Shown here: positions 53,206 through 64,000 of the stretch, in pieces
How the letters are laid out: each line of letters opens with the position of its first letter
Numbering within the stretch: position 1 is the stretch's first letter
Assembly: GCF_023278365.1 (NCBI RefSeq)
Contig: NZ_CP075338.1
Span: 1-64,000, forward strand
From: Epilithonimonas zeae
GTDB taxonomy: Bacteria; Bacteroidota; Bacteroidia; Flavobacteriales; Weeksellaceae
Length of the DNA: 64,000 nt
Direction: 5' to 3'
Position numbers and translations under genes: made by a program
The notes under the pieces: generated by a model
What the model saw: the letters and a program-made list of their open reading frames with translations, nothing else
Told to the model about the DNA's origin: nothing
The model's database searches: none

Positions 53206-54924
53206 ATGAAAAAGATAACAATGAAATCCAATTTCCTAAAAAACAAGACCAGCATTTTTGCAGCAGCAGCTCTACTTTCTGTAAGCAATATTTCTGCCCA
53301 GACATTTACCGATTTTCAATATAAAGGAAACGACAAAATATACAACGACAATCCTTTGAAATCAGACGAATTCTATTCCCCGATTCTTCAGGGCTGTTAT
53401 CCCGACCCGAGTATCACCAAAAAAGGCGAAGATTATTACTTGGTTAATTCTTCTTTCTCAATGTTTCCAGGAGTTCCGATTTTCACTTCTAAAGATTTGG
53501 TAAATTGGAAACAGGTTGGGCACGTTCTCGACAGGCCTTCCCAGTTGAAAGTTGAAAAAGGCGGCGTTTCTCAGGGAATTTACGCGCCGGATATCAAATA
53601 CAACAAGTACAATGATACCTTTTATATGATTACTACCCAAATCGCGGGCGGAGTCGGCAATATGGTCGTAAAAACCAAAGATCCGGCAAAAGGCTGGAGC
53701 GAAGTCCAGAAACTGAATTTCGACGGAATCGATCCTGCCATTTTCTTTGATGATGACGGAAAAGCTTACATCGTTCACAACGACGCTCCACCAAAAGGAA
53801 CCGAGCAGTATCAAGGTCACCGCGTCATCAAAATGTGGGACTACGATTTGGAAAAAGACCAGGTGGTTGCAGGTTCAGACAGAATTATTGTAAACGGTGG
53901 CGTTGACCTTTCTCAAAAGCCAATTTGGATTGAAGGCCCGCATTTGTACAAGTATAAAGGAAAATATTACCTGATGTGTGCGGAAGGCGGAACCGGAGGC
54001 AACCACAGCGAAGTTATTTTTATGGCAGATTCTCCGAAAGGACCATTTGTTCCCGCTAAAAACAACCCAATTCTCACCCAAAGATATTTTCCGAGAGACA
54101 GAAAGGAAAAAGTAGATTGGGCAGGTCACGCCGATTTGGTGGAAGGCCCGAACGGACAATGGTACGGCGTATTTTTAGCCATTCGTCCCAACGAAAAAGG
54201 ACGTGTAAATCACGGTAGAGAAACCTTCATTCTTCCGGTGGATTGGAGCGGAACTTATCCTGTGTTTCAAAATGGCTTGGTTCCGATGAAGCCGAAATTG
54301 AAAATGCCGCAAGGTGTTCAGAACCAAACCGGACAAAACGGATTCTTCCCGAACGGAAATTTCACGTATAATGATAAACTGACCGATAAAAACCTCGATT
54401 TCCGTTGGATTGCAATGCGTGGGCCGCGTGAAAACTTCATTACGACTACAAAAACGGGTGTTAAAGTGAACCCGATGGAGACAAATATCAAAGCGTTGGC
54501 TCCGATTTCATCTTTGTTCCACAGATTGCAGCACGAAGATTTTGAAACTTCCGTAACGTTGGATTATAAACCGAAATCTGAAAAAGAATTGGCTGGAATT
54601 ACACTCTACCAAAGCGAAACATTCAATTACGTTTTTGGAATTACCAAAAAAGACAAAGATTTCTACATTGTTTTGGAAAGAACCGAAAAAGGAAGTTCAA
54701 AACTCATTGCCAGCGAGAAAATTTCATTAGGTAAGACTATCAGATTCCAGGCTGTTGGCGAGAAAGATAATATTAGTTTTAATTATTCTGTAGACGGGAA
54801 AAACTTTAAAAATTTGGGCGGTCCGGTTTCAGGAGATATCCTTTCTACCGATGTTGCAGGCGGTTTCACTGGAAGTTTGATAGGATTGTATAGTACTTCT
54901 TCTAATGATATTGTGCCTAAATAA
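53206..54924 (+). CDS. Exported GH43 family beta-xylosidase/arabinofuranosidase
   Basis: A 572-residue secreted enzyme. The open frame runs upstream to 53128 through the hairpin array, but ATG 53206 gives a proper signal peptide (ending VSNISAQ). The five-bladed propeller (about 50-360) has the GH43 acids: base D67 in GCYPDPSI, modulator D176 in GIDPAIFFDDDG, and general acid E243 in WIEGPHLYKYKG. Residues about 380-572 form a beta-sandwich like the C-terminal domain of GH43 xylosidases. Likely removes xylose or arabinose from xylo-oligosaccharides. Flanked by hairpin arrays on both sides, so probably transcribed with both neighbours or alone. Confidence 0.92.
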   Translation: MKKITMKSNFLKNKTSIFAAAALLSVSNISAQTFTDFQYKGNDKIYNDNPLKSDEFYSPILQGCYPDPSITKKGEDYYLVNSSFSMFPGVPIFTSKDLVNWKQVGHVLDRPSQLKVEKGGVSQGIYAPDIKYNKYNDTFYMITTQIAGGVGNMVVKTKDPAKGWSEVQKLNFDGIDPAIFFDDDGKAYIVHNDAPPKGTEQYQGHRVIKMWDYDLEKDQVVAGSDRIIVNGGVDLSQKPIWIEGPHLYKYKGKYYLMCAEGGTGGNHSEVIFMADSPKGPFVPAKNNPILTQRYFPRDRKEKVDWAGHADLVEGPNGQWYGVFLAIRPNEKGRVNHGRETFILPVDWSGTYPVFQNGLVPMKPKLKMPQGVQNQTGQNGFFPNGNFTYNDKLTDKNLDFRWIAMRGPRENFITTTKTGVKVNPMETNIKALAPISSLFHRLQHEDFETSVTLDYKPKSEKELAGITLYQSETFNYVFGITKKDKDFYIVLERTEKGSSKLIASEKISLGKTIRFQAVGEKDNISFNYSVDGKNFKNLGGPVSGDILSTDVAGGFTGSLIGLYSTSSNDIVPK

Positions 54925-54939
54925 TATAAAATCAATAGG

Positions 54940-55019
54940 AACGGGCTTTAGCCCGTTTTGAAGAAGAATGTTCAATTCGGCTTTAGCCAAAATTTACAAC
55001 AAGTTTTGCTAAAGCCCGA
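54940..55019. repeat. Mini-hairpins between two GH43 genes
   Basis: AACGGGCT-TT-AGCCCGTT (54940-54957) is identical to the hairpin at 52978 and shares the flank ATAGG. GGCTTTAGCC (54979-54988) is followed by TTTTGCTAAAGCC (about 55004-55016), which can pair with it as a longer inverted repeat. Confidence 0.7.
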
Positions 55020-55069
55020 CGCAATTGATAAAATTGTATTGAATTAAACCAAACCAAAATATCAAAACC

Positions 55070-56683
55070 GTGAAAATTAATCAACCATTTTATATAGTTT
55101 CTTTTTTGGGATGTATCGGGCTGAATCTTCTTTCAGCCCAGGTAAATCCTGTAAAAAAACAGGAGACAACGGCATTCAGGAACCCAATTATCTGGGCAGA
55201 TGCACCGGATTTGTCAATCACACGAAGCGGCAACGATTTTTACCTGATAAGCACCACTATGCACCTGATGCCGGGCGCTCCGGTAATGCATTCCAAAGAT
55301 TTGGTCCATTGGGAAATGTCGAGCTATGTTTTTGATACACTAAATGATAATTCAAAATACGATTTGATTGACGGAAGCGTTTACGGACGTGGACAATGGG
55401 CTTCTTCCATCCGTTATCACAAAGGGAAATATTACGTTCTGTTTTCCCCGAATGATGAGCCTTTCAAATCCTATTTTTATGTCACCGACAATCCTGAAAA
55501 AGGCAATTGGAAACTCATCACGAGAACCAGACATTTTCACGATGCATCTTTGCTTTTCGATGATGATGATAGAGTTTACGTTTTTACTTCCAACAAAGTT
55601 TTTGAGCTGAGCCCGGATTTTAAAACCATTATCGGAAATCAGGACGGAACGGAAGTTTTCCAGAAAGATGAATCGGAAACCGGACTTTTGGAAGGTAACC
55701 AAATCATTAAAAAAGACGGAAAATATTATATGATGATGATTTCCTGGCCAAGAGGCGGAAAACGTCGTCAGGAAGTGTACAGAGCTGATAAAGTTACCGG
55801 ACCTTATGAGAAAAAAGTTATTCTTGAAGACAATTTTCTTGGATTTTCCTACGCCGGACAAGGTGCTTTGATTGACGATAAAAATGGAAATTGGTATTCA
55901 CTGATTTTCCAGGACAGAAATGGAGTAGGACGAGTTCCGATTTTGCTTCCTGTGAAATGGGAAAACGACTGGCCAATTTTAGGTAATAATGGAAAAGTAC
56001 CTTTGACAGGTGAAGTTCCATTCGCTCCATTTAAACCAAAAAATCATTTGGTAGAAAGTGATGAATTTTCTGACAAAAAAATGAAAATTCAGTGGCAGTG
56101 GAATCATAATCCTGTCAACACAGCTTGGTCTTTATCCGATAGGAAAGGCTTTTTAAGGTTAAAAACGAATAGAGTCGTCGATAATCTGTACCTCGCTCCG
56201 AATACGTTGACCCAAAGAATGGAAGGCCCGAAATCCAGCGGCATAGTGGCTTTGGATGTGAAAGGGATGAAAGACGGCGATGTAGCAGGTTTCAGTGCGT
56301 TCAACGGCGATTCCGGGATTTTGTCTGTGGTAATGGAAAATGGTAAGAAGTTTATTGTTTTTTCAACGAATGAAGTCAGTTTAGATAATAAAACGAAGGC
56401 GGTTACAGGTGTTAAAAAAGATGAAAAAAAGAGAATCCCATTAAACTCGGACAAAGTTTATTTTAAAATTGATGCCGATTTTAATCTCGGAAAAGATTTG
56501 GCTAATTTTTATTACAGCACCGACCAAAAAAACTGGACCGAAATGGCAAAAGATTACAAAATGATTTTCGATTACCGGAGATTTTTTATGGGTTCCAAAT
56601 TTGCAATTTTCAATTATGCAACCAAAAATCTGGGAGGTTTTGTAGATGTTGATTTTTTCAGAGTGAATATAAGTTCGGAATAA
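55070..56683 (+). CDS. Second exported GH43 family enzyme
   Basis: A 537-residue secreted enzyme that starts at GTG (MKINQPFYIVSFLGCIGLNL, cleavage near LLSAQ); no ATG gives this signal peptide. The propeller has D44/D47 in WADAPDLSI (the family base is expected here), D158 in FHDASLLFDDDD and general acid E208 in GLLEGNQIIKKDG. Residues about 345-537 form the beta-sandwich seen in GH43 xylosidases (SGIVALDVKGMKDGDVAGFS). The APDLS motif differs from the PDPSI of its upstream relative, so the two enzymes probably have different preferences. The GH43 call is firm; xylosidase versus arabinofuranosidase is open. Confidence 0.9.
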   Translation: MKINQPFYIVSFLGCIGLNLLSAQVNPVKKQETTAFRNPIIWADAPDLSITRSGNDFYLISTTMHLMPGAPVMHSKDLVHWEMSSYVFDTLNDNSKYDLIDGSVYGRGQWASSIRYHKGKYYVLFSPNDEPFKSYFYVTDNPEKGNWKLITRTRHFHDASLLFDDDDRVYVFTSNKVFELSPDFKTIIGNQDGTEVFQKDESETGLLEGNQIIKKDGKYYMMMISWPRGGKRRQEVYRADKVTGPYEKKVILEDNFLGFSYAGQGALIDDKNGNWYSLIFQDRNGVGRVPILLPVKWENDWPILGNNGKVPLTGEVPFAPFKPKNHLVESDEFSDKKMKIQWQWNHNPVNTAWSLSDRKGFLRLKTNRVVDNLYLAPNTLTQRMEGPKSSGIVALDVKGMKDGDVAGFSAFNGDSGILSVVMENGKKFIVFSTNEVSLDNKTKAVTGVKKDEKKRIPLNSDKVYFKIDADFNLGKDLANFYYSTDQKNWTEMAKDYKMIFDYRRFFMGSKFAIFNYATKNLGGFVDVDFFRVNISSE

Positions 56684-56700
56684 TTAGAGTTGAATAATTT

Positions 56701-56805
56701 GGGCAGCTTTATCCGCCTTCCGCTCTCAATCTTTTTTGCAGATGATTTCAGATTAAATAGAACTAGAGTACAAGCAAAAAAGGATTTCCGCTCAAGTCGG
56801 GCTGC
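56701..56805 (+). repeat. 105-bp copy of the GGGCAGC...GCTGC intergenic repeat
   Basis: Starts GGGCAGCTTTATCCGCC, ends TTTCCGCTCAAGTCGGGC then TGC, with a central part different from that of the 5450-5531 copy. It lies directly after the second GH43 gene. Confidence 0.75.
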
Positions 56806-56838
56806 GAGAGATTCACTGTCTAGAAAAAATGAAAATTA

Positions 56839-56913
56839 TTGCTTCGTAGAAGCAAACTGTTAGTAGCAAAACATTGTACCATCAAAATCAAAGCCTCGTA
56901 GAGGCGACCTGTT
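56839..56913 (+). repeat. Two GTA-loop hairpins with a shared 3' flank
   Basis: TTGCTTC-GTA-GAAGCAA (56839-56855) followed by ACTGTT, and GCCTC-GTA-GAGGC (56893-56905) followed by GACCTGTT. The rest of the 337-base gap (56684-57020) shows no gene. Confidence 0.7.
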
Positions 56914-57014
56914 AATTACGGCAATGATAATTAACTTTAAAAATGTAAAAAAGATAAAACCCTTGTCGGTCTTATTTTTTTGTCTAAATTAATAAGTGTA
57001 AAAATTACAAATAA

Positions 57015-58946
<1,932 letters not shown>

Positions 58947-59310
58947 ACATTAAATATAAAAATAGAGATTTGTCTTATTTGCTTAATAAAAATAAACTTG
59001 TTTGTTCTTGAAAAAGCATTAAGTATTCTTAGAATGATTTGCTAAAATTCTTGTCTGATAAAAATAGAATATAATAAAACAGGTCGCTCTTACAGAGCTT
59101 TTAATTCTGAAAATATTGTTTTCTATTAACGGTTCACTCCAAAGGAGCTGTATTTAGTCCCAGCGGGACTTTCTGATAGTAGAAAAAACAAAGTAAAAAA
59201 AAACAAAGCTCCGGAGGAGCGACCTGTTGATTTATACTATTAATATTTATAAAGAAAATTGATAAATCAGGCTTAATTTCTTAATGTTCTAATCCAAAAT
59301 CAATCCACCA
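58947..59310. other. Gene-free gap with mini-hairpins
   Basis: Contains GCTCT-TAC-AGAGC (59086-59098) preceded by AACAGGTC, which is the inverse of the GTA hairpin type with GACCTGTT flank; CTCC-AAA-GGAG (59137-59147); GTCCC-AGC-GGGAC (59157-59169); and GCTCC-GGA-GGAGC (59208-59220) followed by GACCTGTT. No ORF or RNA gene seen. Confidence 0.7.
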
Positions 59311-61752
59311 ATGAATTTCAACAGAATAAAAATAAAAGCACTTATTATCACGGTCGTTATTGTATCGGGAAATATTGTTGCGCAATCTTATCAGAAGACA
59401 GATTCAGGATTGATGTTTTCTAATGATAATATGAATGTTGAAGTGAAATTGTATGGAGAAAATACGATTAGAATTATTAAATATCCCGCCGGAAAATCAT
59501 TTGTCAAAAATAGCTTATCGGTCATTAAACAGGAACAGAAAACTAAATTTTCAGTTTCAGAAAACAATCATATTATTTCATTAAAAACAAATGATTTAAA
59601 TATTTTCATTGATGCTAAAAGTGGCACGATTACTTATAAATCACCTTCAGGAAAAGAACTATTAAAGGAAACCGGAAGCGATTTCAAACCTTTTAATGAT
59701 GCGGGAAACCCGACTTATTCGGTGACACAGTCTTTTCAGCTGGAAAAAGACGAACCCATCTATGGCTTGGGAATTTTACAGAACGGGAAAATGTCACAGC
59801 GAAATACGGATGTAAAAATGATTCAGAATAACACCTGGGATTTTGTGCCGTTTTTTCAGTCTGTAAAAGGGTATGGCGTTTTTTGGGATAACTATTCTCC
59901 GACTCAATTTACCGATAAACCCGACAAAACATCATTCTCATCGGAAGTTGGGGAAGGTGTGGATTATTATTTTATCTACGGAAAAAATGCCGATGGTGTA
60001 GTTGCCGGAATGCGAAATCTAACAGGAAATGTGCCGATGATACCTTTATGGACTTATGGTTTCTGGCAGAGCAAGGAACGCTATAAAAGTCAGGAAGAAT
60101 TGGTGGATGTCGTTAAAAAATACCGTGATTTGAAAGTTCCTTTGGACGGAATTATTCAGGATTGGCAATATTGGGGAAACAATTACCAGTGGAATGCGAT
60201 GGATTTTATCAGCCCTGATTTTCCCGATGCCAAAAAAATGATACAGGATATTCACGATATGAATGCGCATCTTTCGGTTTCCATCTGGTCGTCTTTCGGA
60301 CCGATGACCAATCAGTACCGTGAAATGGATAAAAAAGGAATGTTGTTCGATTTCAAAACCTGGCCGGAATCTGGCAGAGAAGTGTGGCCGCCTGATATGA
60401 ATTATCCTTCAGGAGTCCGCGTTTACGATGCTTACAATCCCGAAGCCAGAAATATTTACTGGAAATATTTGAACAAAGGTGTTTTCAGCCTGGGTGTCGA
60501 TACCTGGTGGATGGATTCTACGGAACCCGACCATCTCAGCCAAAAACCGGAAGATTTAGATACCAAAACTTATCTTGGTTCATTCCGAAAAGTGAGAAAT
60601 GCATATCCGCTGATGACAGTTGGTGGCGTTTACGACCATCAGCGTGAAACCACGAGCGACAAAAGAGTTTTTATTTTGACGCGTTCGGCTTTTGCAGGAC
60701 AGCAAAGATACGCGGCTAATACTTGGTCGGGCGATGTCAACTCTTCGTGGGAATCTTTGCGCAATCAGGTTCCAGCAGGTTTAAATTTCAGCCTGACTGG
60801 AAATCCGAATTTTAATTCCGATATCGGCGGTTTCTTTGCCGGTGTTTATAAAAGAAACGGAGGTGCCAACAATCCGATGTTTCAGGAATTGTACGTTCGT
60901 TGGTTGCAATACGGAACTTTCACGCCAATGATGCGTTCGCACGGAACCGATGTTCCGAGGGAAATTTATCAGTTTGGAAAAAAAAGAGATGTAGTCTATG
61001 ATGTAATAGAGAAATTCATCAGATTACGTTACAGTATGTTGCCCTACATTTATTCCATTTCTTGGGATGTTTCTAAAAATAATTCGAGTTTTTTGAGAGC
61101 TTTGTCGATGGATTTTTCATCAGACCAAAAAACCTGGGACATTAATAATGAATACCTTTTCGGTAAATCATTCTTAGTAGCACCAATTCTCAATCCTCAA
61201 TACACACCTGAAAAAATAGTAAAAACCGATGAAAATCAAGGTTGGGATAAAAAAAATGAAACAAAGGAAAATTCTCTTTCCAACATTGATTTTACAGAAA
61301 ATAAAAAAATAAAACTTTACCTTCCTGCAGGTGCAGACTGGTTTGATTTCTGGACGAATGAAAAACACAAAGGCGGTCAGGAAATCGAAAAATCTGTTAA
61401 CCTTCAAAGCATTCCGCTGTATGTGAAAGCGGGAAGTATTATTCCGTTCGGCCCAGATGTTCAATATGCTACTGAGAAAAAATGGGACAATCTTACGTTG
61501 AAAATTTATCCGGGAACTGACGCAGATTTTATCTTATACGAAGACGAATTCGATAATTACAATTACGAAAAAGGAGACTATACCGAAATCCCTTTCCACT
61601 GGAACGAAAAATCAAAAACCTTAACGATAGACTCCCGAAAAGGAAATTTTAAAGGTATGATTGATAAACGGAATTTCAATGTAATGCTTCCTGATGGACA
61701 GCATAAATCGGTGAGTTATTCAGGAAAGAAAGTGAATGTCAATTTTAAATAA
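59311..61752 (+). CDS. Exported GH31 family alpha-xylosidase-like enzyme
   Basis: An 813-residue secreted glycoside hydrolase (signal peptide ending SGNIVAQ). An N-terminal beta-sandwich (about 30-230) leads into the catalytic barrel: IPLWTYGFWQSKERYKSQEE, VPLDGIIQDWQYWG, the nucleophile D402 in WWMDSTEPD, and the acid/base D475 in TWSGDVNSSWESL. A C-terminal beta domain follows (YLPAGADWFDFWTNEKHKGG). The sequence around the nucleophile is of the alpha-xylosidase-like group of GH31; alpha-glucosidase or galactosidase activity cannot be excluded. Alpha-xylosidase would suit xyloglucan as well as xylan side chains. The next gene starts 16 bases later. Confidence 0.9.
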   Translation: MNFNRIKIKALIITVVIVSGNIVAQSYQKTDSGLMFSNDNMNVEVKLYGENTIRIIKYPAGKSFVKNSLSVIKQEQKTKFSVSENNHIISLKTNDLNIFIDAKSGTITYKSPSGKELLKETGSDFKPFNDAGNPTYSVTQSFQLEKDEPIYGLGILQNGKMSQRNTDVKMIQNNTWDFVPFFQSVKGYGVFWDNYSPTQFTDKPDKTSFSSEVGEGVDYYFIYGKNADGVVAGMRNLTGNVPMIPLWTYGFWQSKERYKSQEELVDVVKKYRDLKVPLDGIIQDWQYWGNNYQWNAMDFISPDFPDAKKMIQDIHDMNAHLSVSIWSSFGPMTNQYREMDKKGMLFDFKTWPESGREVWPPDMNYPSGVRVYDAYNPEARNIYWKYLNKGVFSLGVDTWWMDSTEPDHLSQKPEDLDTKTYLGSFRKVRNAYPLMTVGGVYDHQRETTSDKRVFILTRSAFAGQQRYAANTWSGDVNSSWESLRNQVPAGLNFSLTGNPNFNSDIGGFFAGVYKRNGGANNPMFQELYVRWLQYGTFTPMMRSHGTDVPREIYQFGKKRDVVYDVIEKFIRLRYSMLPYIYSISWDVSKNNSSFLRALSMDFSSDQKTWDINNEYLFGKSFLVAPILNPQYTPEKIVKTDENQGWDKKNETKENSLSNIDFTENKKIKLYLPAGADWFDFWTNEKHKGGQEIEKSVNLQSIPLYVKAGSIIPFGPDVQYATEKKWDNLTLKIYPGTDADFILYEDEFDNYNYEKGDYTEIPFHWNEKSKTLTIDSRKGNFKGMIDKRNFNVMLPDGQHKSVSYSGKKVNVNFK

Positions 61753-61768
61753 TCTTAAAATATTAATT

Positions 61769-63136
61769 ATGAAATTTTTAAGTTTAATAACGGTTTTAGG
61801 ATTTTTTCAGATTTCCTTCGCTCAAAATCCGATTATCCAAACCAAGTACACTGCAGACCCTGCACCAATGGTTTATAAGGATACGGTTTATCTTTACACA
61901 AGCCACGATGAAGACGATGCCTTCGGATTCAAAATGAAAGACTGGTTGCTGTACACGTCCACCGATATGGTCAATTGGACAGACCACGGTGTAGTGGCTT
62001 CGCTCAAGGATTTTAAATGGGTAAATACCGACAACGGTGCCTGGGCGCCACAGGTTGTTGAAAGAAAAGGAAAATTCTATATGTATTGTCCAATGCCCAA
62101 CAATATGGGTATTGGGGTCTTGGTGGCGGACAGTCCGTATGGTCCTTTCAAAGATCCTATTGGAAAACCTTTAGTGAAAAATTCTTCCGATGATATAGAC
62201 CCGACCGTTTTGATTGACGATGACGGGCAGGCTTATCTGTACTGGGGAAATCCGAATCTTTGGTATGCTAAACTCAACGAAGATATGATATCTCTTGCCG
62301 GACCAATTACCAAAGACCCTTCGTTTGCGAAGGTTAAAGACCAGCCAGATCCTTTCAAATATCAGGAGGGACCTTGGGCGTGGAAAAGAAACGGAATTTA
62401 CTATATGGCTTACGCTTCTAAATGTTGTCCGGAAGGGATTGGTTATGCAATGGCAAAATCGCCTACAGGTCCCTGGAATTATGGAGGCGTGATAATGGAT
62501 GGCGACCAGAGATCCAGCGGAAATCATCCCGGTATCATAGATTTCAAAGGCAAATCTTATGTTTTCGGATTCAATCATATGCTTAGAATGCAGACGATGA
62601 GCAAACATTACGAACGCCGGTCTGTTAGTGTCACAGAAATTACCTACAATGCAGATGGAACCATTCAGAAGCTTCCTTTCTGGACTACGGATGGTGCAAA
62701 AAGAGTGGGCACTCTGGACCCTTATAAAAAAGTTGAAGCAGAAACAATGGCTTACAGCGAAGGTCTGAAAACAGAAATGGTCACAGAATGGGAACGCAAT
62801 CAACCCTATAACAGAGGTAAAAAAATCACAGACCGTGTCATCGTTACCTCAATTAACAATGGTGATTATATTAAAATCCAAGGGGTAGATTTTTCCAAAG
62901 GCGTAAAATCTTTGGATGTAAACGTTGCTTCTCTCTATGGAGGAAAAATAGAAGTACGTTCAGATGCTCTTAATGGACCATTGTTGGGAGTTGTTAATGT
63001 TACAGGAAAAGGTGAGGGCGACTTATATAAAACCATTAATACACCTCTGAAAAGTGTTAAAGGAATCCACGATTTATATTTTGTTTTTAAGGGAGAAAAA
63101 GACCTTTTCTATTTTGATTGGTGGAAGTTTAATTAA
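61769..63136 (+). CDS. Exported GH43 enzyme with C-terminal CBM6
   Basis: A 455-residue secreted enzyme. ATG 61769 gives a signal peptide (MKFLSLITVLGFFQISFAQ); the frame is open to 61736 inside the GH31 gene but that start is not favoured. The propeller has D30 in YTADPAPMVYKD, D144 in DDIDPTVLIDDDG and E200 in YQEGPWAWKRNG, with GGVIMDG and SSGNHPGIIDF further on, the layout of arabinoxylan arabinofuranohydrolases and related GH43 enzymes. Residues about 325-455 form a carbohydrate-binding module 6 (KVEAETMAYSEGLKTE... DWWKFN), which binds xylan-type chains. Confidence 0.9.
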   Translation: MKFLSLITVLGFFQISFAQNPIIQTKYTADPAPMVYKDTVYLYTSHDEDDAFGFKMKDWLLYTSTDMVNWTDHGVVASLKDFKWVNTDNGAWAPQVVERKGKFYMYCPMPNNMGIGVLVADSPYGPFKDPIGKPLVKNSSDDIDPTVLIDDDGQAYLYWGNPNLWYAKLNEDMISLAGPITKDPSFAKVKDQPDPFKYQEGPWAWKRNGIYYMAYASKCCPEGIGYAMAKSPTGPWNYGGVIMDGDQRSSGNHPGIIDFKGKSYVFGFNHMLRMQTMSKHYERRSVSVTEITYNADGTIQKLPFWTTDGAKRVGTLDPYKKVEAETMAYSEGLKTEMVTEWERNQPYNRGKKITDRVIVTSINNGDYIKIQGVDFSKGVKSLDVNVASLYGGKIEVRSDALNGPLLGVVNVTGKGEGDLYKTINTPLKSVKGIHDLYFVFKGEKDLFYFDWWKFN

Positions 63137-63153
63137 ATCCAAATTTTTAAATA

Positions 63154-64000
63154 ATGTTGAAGACGAAAATACTTTTAATTGCTGTAACATTTTTGCTGTC
63201 GGGAAATATCTCCAAGGCGCAGTCAACCGTTTGGTTAGACCAGTTGGATTTAAGCGTGGCAACACAGGGACACGGAAAACCCGGCATCAATACTTCGGTG
63301 GACGGAAAACCTATAACCATTGCTGGCGAAGTTTTCAAAAGAGGTTTTGGAACACACGCCGAAAGTTCTTTGTTGATTAAATTAAACGGTAAAGCAAAAA
63401 GCTTTTCCGCAATGGTGGGACTGGATGATGAAATAAAAGGCCACGAGCCCGCAGTGGAATTCGAGATTTATGGCGACAACAAAAAGCTTTGGTCAAGCGG
63501 AATAATGAAATTAGGCGATAAAGCAAAGCCTGTTTCTGTTTCGCTAGAAGGTGTAAAACAATTAGAATTAGTCGTAACAGATGGCGGAAACGGACCGTAT
63601 TATGACCACGCTGATTGGGCAGATGCTAAATTTGAAACTTCAGACGGTGCAAAACTGATAACATTTAATCCGATTTCATCAGTACCATATATTTTGACGC
63701 CAAAACCTGCGGCAACGCCAAAAATTAACTCAGCAGGCGTTTATGGCGTTCGTCCCGGCTCACCCTTTTTGTTCAAGGTTGCAGCAACGGGTGACAGACC
63801 AATGACTTTTACAGCAAAAAATCTTCCGAAAGGTTTAACCATAGATTCACAGACCGGAATTATCACCGGAAAAATAGATACAAAAGGAACCTATGAAGTT
63901 CTTTTATCAGCTAAAAATGCGAAAGGCTCAAATTCAAAAAAATTAAGAATCGAAAGCGGCGATAAAATAGCTTTAACGCCAACGATGGGATGGAATAGCT
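63154..64000 (+). CDS. Exported NPCBM-GH27 alpha-galactosidase, 5' part
   Basis: Runs off the right edge after 282 codons. A signal peptide (ending ISKAQ) is followed by an NPCBM domain (about 24-155: GKPGINTSVDGKPITIAGEVF, GFGTHAESSLLIKLNG, YYDHADWADAKF), a linker with an Ig-like putative sugar-binding fold (about 175-270: GVYGVRPGSPFLFKVAATGDRP), and the first residues of the catalytic barrel, LTPTMGWNS, the entry motif of GH27. The enzyme should remove alpha-galactose or beta-L-arabinopyranose from side chains. The catalytic residues lie outside the window, so activity cannot be judged. Confidence 0.88.
   Translation, partial: MLKTKILLIAVTFLLSGNISKAQSTVWLDQLDLSVATQGHGKPGINTSVDGKPITIAGEVFKRGFGTHAESSLLIKLNGKAKSFSAMVGLDDEIKGHEPAVEFEIYGDNKKLWSSGIMKLGDKAKPVSVSLEGVKQLELVVTDGGNGPYYDHADWADAKFETSDGAKLITFNPISSVPYILTPKPAATPKINSAGVYGVRPGSPFLFKVAATGDRPMTFTAKNLPKGLTIDSQTGIITGKIDTKGTYEVLLSAKNAKGSNSKKLRIESGDKIALTPTMGWNS

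Noticed and set aside
58947-59310. tRNA or other RNA gene in the larger intergenic gaps
   Set aside because: No cloverleaf arms or CCA-type end found; the structure present is explained by short hairpins.

Overview
The window is AT-rich DNA from a member of the Bacteroidota, most likely a Chryseobacterium-like flavobacterium (Weeksellaceae). This rests on family content: SusC/SusD pair, type IX secretion (T9SS) C-terminal sorting domains, an HU-HIG-type gene remnant, a Nudix-type sugar regulator, and -7 boxes of the Bacteroidota form TAnnTTTG. Base 1 is the first base of dnaA, so the window probably starts at the numbering origin of a finished chromosome. Genus is inference; no rRNA or tRNA gene was seen.

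Region 1 (1-13.2 kb) is mostly housekeeping: dnaA, a low-molecular-weight tyrosine phosphatase, a DctA-type dicarboxylate symporter, a tetrapyrrole-methylase-fold methyltransferase, an AI-2E-family membrane protein, a DUF1684 protein, an unknown gene preceded by two tiny overlapping ORFs with their own promoter, mutS2 without an Smr domain, a small membrane protein, and a YceI/outer-membrane-protein/YceI-like cluster.

Region 2 (13.2-34.6 kb) is accessory. A membrane-anchored TPR-AraC regulator is divergent from a tightly spaced run: small lipoprotein, YadA-head-like adhesin with coiled-coil tail, S8 protease with a T9SS sorting domain, a second T9SS-sorted protein, and a 3314-residue SpvB/FG-GAP/RHS protein. 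The RHS protein has its own signal peptide and ends in a variable tip that looks like a clan-CD (caspase/CHAT-like) cysteine peptidase. A lipoprotein gene overlaps the tip and is a candidate immunity protein. Downstream is a graveyard: an IS1-like transposase with an in-frame TGA, an intact secreted protein, its twice-frameshifted paralogue, and a decayed HU-family gene.

Region 3 (34.6-64 kb) is a large locus for xylose- and hexuronate-containing plant polysaccharide, consistent with substituted glucuronoxylan. It holds a Nudix-family regulator, xylB, xylA, susC, susD, a complete glucuronate-to-pyruvate route (uxaC, SDR fructuronate reductase, uxuA, kdgK, kdgA) with an ExuT-type transporter, then exported enzymes: GH95, two GH43, a double CE1-type esterase, GH31, GH43-CBM6 and a truncated NPCBM-GH27 gene. 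No endo-xylanase or GH67/GH115 glucuronidase is in the window; the locus runs off the right edge.

Long intergenic gaps, mainly in region 3, carry many tiny perfect hairpins with three-base loops, mostly GNA (GAA, GTA, GGA), and two full plus one shortened copy of a longer repeat with conserved ends and a variable centre. These are the strongest non-gene signals.
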